From the NCBI GenBank assembly GCA_035286745.1, contig DATECU010000136.1:1-12314 (forward strand): DNA of 12,314 nucleotides, written 5' to 3'. Shown piece by piece: positions 7,122 to 12,314 of this stretch. The DNA is from DATECU01 sp035286745 (GTDB taxonomy: Bacteria; Acidobacteriota; Vicinamibacteria; Fen-336). Position 1 is the first letter of the stretch; each line of letters begins with the position of its first letter. The notes below the pieces were generated by a model. It saw only the letters and a program-made list of their open reading frames with translations. It had not been told where the DNA came from and searched no databases. Made by a program: the position numbers and the translations under genes.

Positions 7122-7888
7122 ATCGGAACGCTCTTCACACGCGCGACCAGCCGGACGGAACCGGAGACATAGCCGACCGCTCCTGGGTTCTCGGCAACGC
7201 TCGATATGACGTGGCTCTCGTAGCTGCGGACAGGCAGGGGGGCCGCATCCGGCCGTTTGCTGGTGGCGGCCGCGACCTGCTCGGGCGACATCGCTAGCGC
7301 GGCCCGCGAGAACGCCACTCGGACCGGATTCCCCAGGGGAAGGTCGACTGGTGAGACGGGCAAACCGTTTGGCCACTTCGACGCCAATCCTGAGAAGGCG
7401 TCTTTCAGCAGATGCCTGGACACCGATGTGGCGGGGTTGGCCGCGTTGACGATCACCCGGAAATCAGTGATCAGGAGCGTCGCGAGGGAGCTATTGAGGT
7501 CCCCCGCCCTTACGTAGCCAATCGCGCCGGGGTTCTCCGATACCGTGCGAAGCACATCGGCCGAGGCACCGGCCGACCTCGGAGCCTGCACCCCGTCGGC
7601 GAACGACTTCTTCAGCCAGTAGCCCCGGTACTCGCTAGGGCCCATGCCCAGGTACTTCTCGACGAACGCGGCCTGGACAGCGCGATCTTCGTGGTCGACC
7701 GGACTCACCTTGACGCCCTTCCAGAAGCGCAAGTTCCCGAGATAGGCATCACGAAGATCGGGCGCGCCGAACCCGCTTCCCGCAAGCGGCGAGTTCACAC
7801 CAATGATGGCGACAACGTCTTCCGGAGCGGCAGCCTCCAGACAGCAGGCCAGGAGGAGGACGGGGAACGCAAGGACCACCTTTCTCAT
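7112..7888 (-). CDS. Exported PstS-like protein with two tandem half-domains
   Basis: A 258-residue protein with an N-terminal signal (MRKVVLAFPVLLLACC); LLAC at 12-15 could act as a lipobox, making it a lipoprotein. AGAAGGAA precedes the ATG. Residues about 24-130 and 142-250 repeat one pattern: an IxVN stretch, a helix leading to YLGNLRFW or FSGLASKW, SPVD, a helix with MGPSEY or MSPEQV, then ENPGAIGYV or ENPGAVGYV. This pattern is that of the small phosphate-binding (PstS-like, PBP_like) exported proteins, which normally carry one such unit of about 110-140 residues; here there are two. The second copy is more diverged: the YW pair of copy 1 (90-91) is missing. It lies 12 bp after a porin-like gene, so the pair may take up or sense phosphate or another oxyanion. 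No ABC permease or ATPase is nearby. The ligand is inferred. Confidence 0.78.
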   Translation of the reverse strand: MRKVVLAFPVLLLACCLEAAAPEDVVAIIGVNSPLAGSGFGAPDLRDAYLGNLRFWKGVKVSPVDHEDRAVQAAFVEKYLGMGPSEYRGYWLKKSFADGVQAPRSAGASADVLRTVSENPGAIGYVRAGDLNSSLATLLITDFRVIVNAANPATSVSRHLLKDAFSGLASKWPNGLPVSPVDLPLGNPVRVAFSRAALAMSPEQVAAATSKRPDAAPLPVRSYESHVISSVAENPGAVGYVSGSVRLVARVKSVPIRD

Positions 7889-7900
7889 TGCCCGTTCCTT

Positions 7901-8935
7901 CTAGAAGACCACACCGGCCAAGACCACGGCCTTGCGGTAGCCGCTGAGGTCACTCGCATCGAATCCAAGGGAATGGTATTCGCCCGCGAGCGTGAATCCG
8001 GGACGGGGCAGCCACTTCAGAGCGATCGAGTGGATGGTGGTCTCCGAAGCGGACCCGGTACGGCCACTCCTCTTCATGTCGTTCCCACGGTCGAACCTGT
8101 AGTAGGCGACCCAAGCGGGGTTGAGCTGGTATTCGAGTCCAGCGTGGAACGTCCTGAGGTCGCTGCCGGCGTTGCCCGACTTGTCCGCGCCCAGCTTTCC
8201 AAGCGTCAACTCGGAGGTGAGCGTCAGTCCCCATTTGGCCGCCTTTCCGAAGACGTTCCCGTGGTATTCGCGGCGGTTGCCGAAGCTCGGGTCCTCTTCT
8301 GTGTAGCCCGCGACCCCGGCTGTCAGCCCGCGGCGCGTTCCGGAGAGCTCGAAGCCAAGATTGCTCATCGCTCTCCCCTTCCGCTCGTTGGTCGCGTGAA
8401 CCTCTGGTCCGAGTGAGTTCCAGACGCTATAGCTGATCCGCGCCTGGTCTCCGACCGCCTTCTTGCCGAAGAACATCACGCCCATCTGGAAGGCCGGCAC
8501 GTATTGGTTCTCGAACGAGATGATCCGCTCGTAGGTGGGGGTGATGAGGCGCCAGTGGTACTCACTCCAAGGGCCGAAGTTCGTGTGGAACCTGCCGAGG
8601 CGGAAGCTCGCTTCATCTCGAAAGGCGACCTCTATGTAGCCCCGAGCGATCTTGATCTCGCCTTTGGCTTGGCTCTGCGTGATCTGCGGGGCGTGTTCGT
8701 ACTCCACTTCGATGAAAGCCGAGATCCGCTCGTCGAGCGAGACGTTGGTGTAGAGGTAGATGGGGTGGAGATCGTAGTAGGGAGAGGTGTCACGGCCGGC
8801 CCGATCGCGGCTCTGGTCAGCAAAGACGAAGCCGGCCAAGCCGCCGATCTGAAGGCGGGTTTCCACGTGGGCCGCGAATGCGCGGCCGACAGGAACGAGA
8901 AGCATGAGGAGCGTCGAGATCCATGCCAAGCGCAT
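7901..8935 (-). CDS. Porin-like outer-membrane beta-barrel protein
   Basis: A 344-residue protein starting at the ATG at 8935, preceded by GGAGG eight bases upstream. The frame remains open upstream to 9070, but those codons do not look coding and the signal peptide (MRLAWISTLLMLLVPVGRAFA) begins here. The mature part has alternating strands rich in Tyr, Phe and Gly, short turns, no cysteines seen, and it ends with a hydrophobic strand finishing in Phe (VLAGVVF), the usual last residue of outer-membrane barrels. GRFHTNFGPWSEYHW (114-128) resembles the segment after the first hairpins in phosphate-selective-porin-type (OprO/OprP-like) proteins, though the length is on the short side. First gene of an operon with the tandem PstS-like protein, which fits a role in anion or phosphate entry. 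That substrate is an inference; a general porin remains possible. Confidence 0.75.
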   Translation of the reverse strand: MRLAWISTLLMLLVPVGRAFAAHVETRLQIGGLAGFVFADQSRDRAGRDTSPYYDLHPIYLYTNVSLDERISAFIEVEYEHAPQITQSQAKGEIKIARGYIEVAFRDEASFRLGRFHTNFGPWSEYHWRLITPTYERIISFENQYVPAFQMGVMFFGKKAVGDQARISYSVWNSLGPEVHATNERKGRAMSNLGFELSGTRRGLTAGVAGYTEEDPSFGNRREYHGNVFGKAAKWGLTLTSELTLGKLGADKSGNAGSDLRTFHAGLEYQLNPAWVAYYRFDRGNDMKRSGRTGSASETTIHSIALKWLPRPGFTLAGEYHSLGFDASDLSGYRKAVVLAGVVF

Positions 8936-9137
8936 TCCCGAGACCTCCGGCGTCTGGCGCCGCCGACATCGCGACGGCAGATCTTGGTGCGTATGGTACA
9001 CCCCTTCTCCCTTCCCCGATGGAGGCCGCGTACGGTGCCGACCGCTCGCGCTCCATGACGAACTTGGCAAAGCCGGTATGATCGCAGTATGGCGGTCCGG
9101 TGCGGCCGCGGCGTCTCCGCGCTGAAGGATCCGGCGG

Positions 9138-9875
9138 CTACTCCTTGCCGAGGGCGAGCCGGACGAGCCGGTCCCGCAGGTCCCCGAACGGGATCCCGGC
9201 CGCCCGCGCGGCCTTGGGGAGCAGGCTGTTGACCGTCATCCCGGGGAGGGTGTTGCCCTCGAGAACGACCGGCCCGCGGTCCGGCGCAACAATCATGTCT
9301 ACGCGCGACAACCCGCGGCAATCGAGGGCCCGGTGGGCGCGGAGCGCCAAGTCCTGGACCGCCTGGACCACCTCGGGAGCGAGGTCGGCAGGGCAGATCT
9401 CGTCCGAGAGGTCCGGGTCGTACTTGGCGCGGTAGTCGAAGAACTCCCGCTTGGGGATGATCTCGATCACCGGCAGCGCGGTGAGCCGCCGGTTGCCGAT
9501 GACCCCCACCGTGATCTCGCGCCCCAGCAGCCGCTCCTCGACCAGGACGCGGGTGTCGTGCGCGAAGGCCCTCTCCAGGGCCGACTGTAGCTCCTCGGGG
9601 CGGCGCACCAGGCTCATCCCCAGGCTCGAGCCCTGCCGCGACGGCTTCACGAAGGCGGGAACGAATGCCTGGGCCCGACGCATGGAGTCCTTGTCGAACT
9701 CCTCTCGCTCGATCACGACCCCTGGCGGCACGGGAATCCCCTCCGCCGCAAGGACCTTGTTGGCCATGGCCTTGTCCATGGCCAAGGCGGAGGCGAGCAC
9801 GCCCGAGCCGACGTACGGGATCCCGACGAGGTCGAGCATGCCCTGCAGCGTCCCATCCTCCCCGTAGCGCCCGTG
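9138..9875 (-). pseudogene. ddl: D-alanine--D-alanine ligase lacking its N-terminal domain (probable pseudogene)
   Basis: Homology to Ddl begins at HGRYGEDGTLQG (His codon 9875-9873) and continues to a normal C-terminus; the first ATG inside is at 9839 (233 residues). Counting from that Met, conserved parts are YVGSGVLASALAMDK (9-23), Lys65 and the KPSRQGSSLGMS loop, AKY at 138-140 (the omega-loop Tyr of D-Ala-D-Ala ligases), Asp181, and Glu194/Asn196 in LEGNTLPGMT that bind magnesium. The normal N-terminal domain of roughly 90-100 residues, with its active-site Glu and the FPVLHG lead-in, is missing. Upstream in frame there are 24 unrelated codons, then a TAG at about 9945-9947, and no start codon. 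Codon use is normal and there are no internal stops, so the loss is recent or is an assembly join. The ATP-grasp half alone is unlikely to be active. Confidence 0.85.
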
Positions 9876-9945
9876 CTGTCCGCGACCCTGGTCCGCCCAC
9901 CCCAGTTGGCCACGTCGGCCCGCAAGGCCAGAGCTGCGCCCGACC

Positions 9946-9951
9946 TATAAT
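9946..9951 (+). promoter_or_regulatory. -10 box (TATAAT) directed rightward
   Basis: A perfect TATAAT with weak -35 (CAAGGC at 9923-9928, 17 bp spacer). A start near 9958 would give an 18-base leader with GGAGGG before the ATG at 9976. It would drive the small frame and the YkgJ-fusion gene. It points away from the truncated ligase, so that remnant has no visible promoter of its own. Confidence 0.5.
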
Positions 9952-9975
9952 CCCGCTTCGCTCCGGAGGGTAGGC

Positions 9976-10137
9976 ATGGACAGGGCCGAGCTTGTCTGGA
10001 CGGAGGCGGCCAGCCGGCTCTACCTGACCGGCGGAACCACAGCCTCGAGGGGCTGTCTGTTGCATCGCTTCTCCGAGGACCTGCATCCATTCCCTAACGA
10101 CTCCCACCAGAGGAAGTGCTCTCCTGAACCAAGCTGA
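9976..10137 (+). CDS. Doubtful small ORF, 53 residues, possibly a truncated gene start
   Basis: ATG at 9976 follows GGAGGG at good spacing and lies just after a perfect TATAAT, which is why it is listed. The product begins MDRAELVWTEAASRLYLTGG and ends at TGA 10135-10137; the second half (HPFPNDSHQRKCSPEPS) has a composition more like translated non-coding DNA. I do not recognise it. It may be the intact start of a gene whose remainder was deleted, or a leader for the downstream frame. Its end overlaps a possible CTG start of the next gene (10124), which would couple the two. Confidence 0.25.
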   Translation: MDRAELVWTEAASRLYLTGGTTASRGCLLHRFSEDLHPFPNDSHQRKCSPEPS

Positions 10138-10162
10138 AGCCGCCGCCAAGACGAGACGCGCC

Positions 10163-11137
10163 GTGAGCGAGGTCCTGCAACGCCAGGGCTACGTGAGCGC
10201 CGTCGACGTGCTGGTCGCGATGGGCAAGCTGACCAGGGCACAGGTCGAGGACTGGCGATTCGCCAGGGTACCGTTCCTCGAGCGCGTCGTGCTGGGCAAC
10301 CTCAGCCGGACGTCGCTGATCCTGCGCGAGATGGCCAGGGTCTGCCGCGAGTTAGGCCTGAAGCCCAGCTCCACGGCTTACCGGAAGTGGGGTCGCGGCG
10401 CCAAGCACCCACTCCGCTTCTCGAAGTCGGGCGATCCACACCTCGAGCAGGCCTACTCCACGCACTGGGTGTCGAAGAGCCTCACCGAGCGCCAGCCGCC
10501 GGCGGCACCCGGTTCCGATCGCGGAGCGGGGACGGCGGTAACGAATCCCAAAGACCGGCAGCGCCGTCGCCAGAAACCACCGCGACAGGTTCTCCAGCCC
10601 GCCGTACCGCTCATGCTTGATCCCGGGCGCGTGCGCCAGCTCGCCCAGGAAAAGAACGACGAGAACTGGAAGCTGCGCGCGTTCCTGAAGTGGAGCGACC
10701 TGCCCGAGCGCCAGATCGATCGGCTCTTCCGGCGCCTCTCGGCCCAGGTCTCCGCCGAGATGGACTGCACGACGTGCGCCGCTTGCTGTCGCCAGATGAG
10801 CCCGGTTTTCGTCACCACGGATGTGGAACGGCTCGCTCGGCGCCTGCATCTCACGACGGAAGAGGTTCACTCGAAGTACCTGCGCGAGACCGACGACGGC
10901 CCCGAGTTCCGGTCTCAGCCGTGCCCGCTGCTCGACGGAACGCGCTGTTCCTGCTACGAGGACCGGCCCCTGGACTGCCGCTCCTACCCGCATCTGCACA
11001 AGCGCCAGATGTCGAGCCGCCTGCTCGCCGTCATCGAGAACGCCACCCTGTGCCCGATCGTCTACAACGTGGTCGAGCTCCTGAAGGCCGAGCTGCTGGC
11101 GCGCAACCAGGACTGGCGCGGGGAGGCCGCAACCTGA
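10163..11137 (+). CDS. Fusion: uncharacterised N-terminal domain plus YkgJ-type cysteine-cluster domain
   Basis: One open frame of 324 residues from GTG 10163. Coding character (NQAEAAAKTRRAV) already begins about 13 codons upstream, where AGAGGAAG (10109-10116) precedes a CTG at 10124, so the real start may be there. Residues 1-103 are a compact domain with WRFARVPFLERVVLGNLS (31-48), KWGRGAKHPLRFSKSGDP (75-92) and AYSTHWV; I recall similar unnamed bacterial proteins but know no function. Residues 104-150 are a Pro/Arg/Gln-rich stretch that reads like non-coding DNA. From Met151 (10613) the protein is a YkgJ-family zinc/iron-chelating domain: ENWKLRAFLKW, the cluster CTTCAACC (202-209), PCPLLDGTRCSCYEDRPLDCRSYP (Cys254, 262, 264, 272) and Cys297. 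The cysteines suggest binding of zinc or an iron-sulfur cluster. No ribosome site precedes 10613, so a single fused product is likelier than two genes. Confidence 0.75.
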   Translation: MSEVLQRQGYVSAVDVLVAMGKLTRAQVEDWRFARVPFLERVVLGNLSRTSLILREMARVCRELGLKPSSTAYRKWGRGAKHPLRFSKSGDPHLEQAYSTHWVSKSLTERQPPAAPGSDRGAGTAVTNPKDRQRRRQKPPRQVLQPAVPLMLDPGRVRQLAQEKNDENWKLRAFLKWSDLPERQIDRLFRRLSAQVSAEMDCTTCAACCRQMSPVFVTTDVERLARRLHLTTEEVHSKYLRETDDGPEFRSQPCPLLDGTRCSCYEDRPLDCRSYPHLHKRQMSSRLLAVIENATLCPIVYNVVELLKAELLARNQDWRGEAAT

Positions 11138-11250
11138 GGAACGATCCCACTTCGGCGGCGCGCACAGCCTGGCCTCCGCGGGCCATGATCCACGCGCGGC
11201 GTCCCGCCCAATCGGCGCCGCACCTACACGCACTCGGCGCAGGGCACCGG

Positions 11251-11259
11251 TGCTAAGCT
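11251..11259 (+). promoter_or_regulatory. Possible extended -10 promoter for the Uma2 gene
   Basis: TGCTAAGCT gives an extended -10 (TG-n) with a weak hexamer TAAGCT. It is placed about 22 bases before the ATG at 11281, with AGAGGG (11268-11273) as ribosome site. No -35 is seen. The rest of the 143-bp gap after the YkgJ fusion shows no gene. Confidence 0.25.
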
Positions 11260-11280
11260 AGGTCGACAGAGGGCACTCTC

Positions 11281-11850
11281 ATGGCAGCGCACGTTCCCAG
11301 CATCCCGCCCGGACGCGTCCGACTGTCCGTGGACGAATACATGGAGCTTCCCAATGACGGGAAGCGCTACGAGATCATCGATGGAGATCTCTTCATGAGC
11401 CCTGCGCCCACACCCAAACACCAGAGGGTCTCGCGCAAGCTGCAGACCATCCTCATCCTCGCCCTCGAGAAGACCGGACACGGGGAGGTCTACAACGCGC
11501 CCATCGACGTGGTGCTGGGTCGCTACGACGTGGTCGAGCCCGATCTCGTCTTCATCCGCACCGACAACCGGCACATCGTGGGCGACAAGAACATCCAGGG
11601 CATCCCCGACCTTCTGATCGAGATCCTCTCCCCCTCGTCGCGCCGCTCGGACATTCTGGTGAAGGGCCCGCTCTACGCGCGCTTCGGCGTCCCCGCCTAC
11701 TGGGTGGTCGATCCGGACATCGATCGCATCGAGTTCTTCGTTCTCGAAGGCGGCAGCTACAAGCTGGAGCAGGTTGCGTCCAGCCCCGAGGTCGTCCGTC
11801 CCGCCCGCTTCCCCGCCCTCGAGATCCCTCTCGCCGACATCTTCTCGTAG
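11281..11850 (+). CDS. Uma2 family (DUF820) restriction-endonuclease-fold protein
   Basis: A 189-residue protein, the usual Uma2 length, with AGAGGG seven bases before the ATG. Family motifs in order: LSVDEYMELPNDGKRYEIIDGDLFMSPAP with Glu31, His47 after the SPAP loop, VVEPDLVFI with Asp88, LLIEILSPSS with Glu114, Lys128 in the following helix, and FGVPAYWVVDPD (135-146). Asp88, Glu114 and Lys128 are placed like the acidic and lysine residues of a PD-(D/E)XK nuclease site, so the fold is probably intact and metal-dependent. The biological role of Uma2 proteins is not settled; they often occur as many scattered copies per genome. Nothing beside it looks like a methylase, toxin or antitoxin partner. 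It stands alone, with a 96-bp gap before the convergent membrane gene. Confidence 0.93.
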   Translation: MAAHVPSIPPGRVRLSVDEYMELPNDGKRYEIIDGDLFMSPAPTPKHQRVSRKLQTILILALEKTGHGEVYNAPIDVVLGRYDVVEPDLVFIRTDNRHIVGDKNIQGIPDLLIEILSPSSRRSDILVKGPLYARFGVPAYWVVDPDIDRIEFFVLEGGSYKLEQVASSPEVVRPARFPALEIPLADIFS

Positions 11851-11946
11851 CGCTCCGGAACACCGGTCGCCCGGGGGCCGCGACGCTGTCGTGAGGGAGG
11901 TCTTGGCCGAGGAGGCCAGACAGGCGGCCCGGCTCGCGGCGCTGCG

Positions 11947-12156
11947 TCAGGTGCGCCACTCCCAGAGCAGGCCGATCGCGCATCCCACCAGCGGAAGGAC
12001 CCACAGAACCCTGCCTCCCACGACGTCCGGGAATGCCCACTGGAGAACCAGGGCCGCTGCCACGCCGCCGGCCGTGCACAACCACACTCGCCAGTGGAGG
12101 AGCAGCTCGAGGATATCTCCGATGATCGCGAGAACGTCAGCCGCCGCGTGCCCCAC
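11947..12156 (-). CDS. Small two-helix membrane protein, unknown function
   Basis: A 69-residue frame from GTG 12156, three bases after the stop of the upstream glycine-rich gene, so probably translated by coupling; no clear ribosome site of its own. An amphipathic start (VLAIIGDILELLLHWRVW) leads into two membrane helices, about 22-43 (VWLCTAGGVAAALVLQWAF) and 49-66 (RVLWVLPLVGCAIGLLWEW), with a short loop containing PDVVGG. The hydrophobic pattern, absence of stops and tight spacing argue that it is real. I do not recognise a family. Other long frames over the same bases on both strands have the composition of shadow frames. Confidence 0.6.
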   Translation of the reverse strand: MGHAAADVLAIIGDILELLLHWRVWLCTAGGVAAALVLQWAFPDVVGGRVLWVLPLVGCAIGLLWEWRT

Positions 12157-12159
12157 AGC

Positions 12160-12314
12160 TCAGCGGGGCCGGCAGAGGCCTTCGAGGCCCCAGGCGCGGA
12201 AGAACTCCTCGGCCTCGGGGTCTTGCCGCATGGGGGCCACCACGGCATGGCCCGCGGCACCGCCCCCGCACGCGTAGTACCCCGCGGCACCGCCGCCGAC
12301 GGCGACGCCTCCCG
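12160..12314 (-). CDS. C-terminal end of a glycine-rich repeat membrane protein, 5' end cut by window edge
   Basis: The last 50 codons of a frame entering from the right edge, ending at TGA 12162-12160. The visible part reads GGVAVGGGAAGYYACGGGAAG, then an ordinary tail HAVVAPMRQDPEAEEFFRAW. The Gly/Ala pattern with a hydrophobic residue every second position, and a unit GGGAAG repeated ten residues apart, resembles the C-terminal G-x-A-x-G-G repeat region of certain uncharacterised membrane-associated proteins that end with a QDPEA-x-EFF segment. That resemblance is from memory. It is directly followed by the 69-residue membrane protein. What precedes it lies outside the window. Confidence 0.6.
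   Translation of the reverse strand, partial: GGVAVGGGAAGYYACGGGAAGHAVVAPMRQDPEAEEFFRAWGLEGLCRPR
12251..12294. repeat. 14-bp direct repeat at 30-bp period inside the glycine-rich gene
   Basis: CCCGCGGCACCGCC occurs at 12251-12264 and again at 12281-12294. The 30-bp period is ten codons and encodes the repeated GGGAAG unit, so this is an in-frame coding repeat and may be the end of a longer tandem array beyond the window. Confidence 0.75.

Larger units (their letters stand above)
9876..10162. other. Junction stretch without a convincing gene
   Basis: Between the end of ddl homology (9875) and the first clear codons of the YkgJ-fusion frame. It holds a plus-strand TATAAT (9946-9951), a GGAGGG ribosome site (9965-9970 region) and a 53-codon frame from ATG 9976. 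No direct or inverted repeats of an insertion sequence and no tRNA were seen. One minus-strand frame here reads ALALRADVANWG just before the ligase start, which faintly resembles the lead-in of Ddl in a different frame; I do not consider that match real evidence. Confidence 0.5.

Noticed and set aside
5857..7122. Long plus-strand open frame opposite the peptidase and its promoter
   Set aside because: It covers the propeller-coding strand, the TATAAT and the intergenic gap; no domain is recognisable.
6852..7376. Minus-strand frame with a hydrophobic, cysteine-containing stretch (CRVCLWSFALLLV) in the 6856-7111 gap
   Set aside because: It overlaps the PstS-like gene out of frame and the start of the peptidase gene, with no ribosome site; the hydrophobic stretch is probably chance.
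9060..9095. TTGGCA/TATGAT-like promoter on the plus strand between porin and ligase
   Set aside because: The boxes are not correctly spaced relative to each other and no plus-strand gene follows; it would only give antisense to the ligase remnant.
8632..10149. 505-codon minus-strand frame spanning the porin start, the ligase and the junction
   Set aside because: It runs out of frame through the well-supported Ddl and porin sequences; Arg/Gly/Pro-rich shadow.
11281..11850. Uma2 gene as part of a defence or toxin-antitoxin system
   Set aside because: No partner gene beside it; Uma2 proteins are commonly scattered singly, so there is no support for a system here.
11896..11912. TGGCC/GGCCA inverted repeat after the Uma2 gene as a terminator
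   Set aside because: Stem of only 5 bp in very GC-rich DNA without a T-tract; expected by chance.
1..12314. CRISPR array, tRNA, rRNA, insertion sequence or phage genes
   Set aside because: No regularly spaced repeats, no cloverleaf or rRNA-like segment, and no transposase or integrase motif was found on either strand by eye.

Overview
The window is high-GC bacterial DNA with closely packed genes. It looks like a Gram-negative organism: there are two outer-membrane beta-barrel proteins (one DUF5916 type, one porin type), several signal peptides and periplasmic multiheme cytochromes. The mix of DUF5916 barrel, S9 peptidase with beta-propeller, multiheme cytochromes and a Uma2 protein is familiar from Acidobacteriota and similar environmental phyla. 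That placement is an inference; no rRNA or tRNA is present to anchor it. No CRISPR array, transposase, integrase or phage gene was seen.

Layout. (1) 1-2607, electron transfer. A multiheme cytochrome c cut by the left edge (1-335, minus) is divergent from an 11-heme cytochrome c with a C-terminal membrane anchor (494-1759, plus), which overlaps by ATGA with a five-helix cytochrome b of the FdnI/HydC type (1756-2607, plus). The last two look like a membrane quinol/quinone oxidoreductase, a two-gene counterpart of Geobacter CbcL. (2) 2639-6855, minus strand. A secreted S9 prolyl-oligopeptidase-like peptidase is followed, through a GTGA overlap, by a CBM9-like/DUF5916 outer-membrane barrel. The operon has a clear TATAAT, a short leader with a perfect 7-bp hairpin and a strong Shine-Dalgarno. 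(3) 7112-8935, minus strand. A porin-like barrel is followed after 12 bp by a small exported protein made of two tandem PstS-like half-domains. (4) 9138-10162, a scarred stretch. A D-Ala-D-Ala ligase has lost its N-terminal domain; its homology stops near 9875, next to an oppositely directed TATAAT promoter and a doubtful 53-codon frame. (5) 10163-11850, plus strand. One open frame joins an uncharacterised N-terminal domain to a YkgJ-type cysteine-cluster domain, followed by a Uma2-family nuclease-like gene. (6) 11947-12314, minus strand. The C-terminal end of a glycine-rich repeat protein is followed after 3 bp by a 69-residue membrane protein.

How the parts fit. The divergent cytochromes share an N-terminal two-heme pattern, so they are probably paralogues serving one electron-transfer chain. 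The peptidase/DUF5916 pair and the porin/PstS-like pair each combine an outer-membrane barrel with an exported partner. The ligase remnant and the fused frame beside it suggest past rearrangement, or an assembly join, in the 9.8-10.6 kb stretch.
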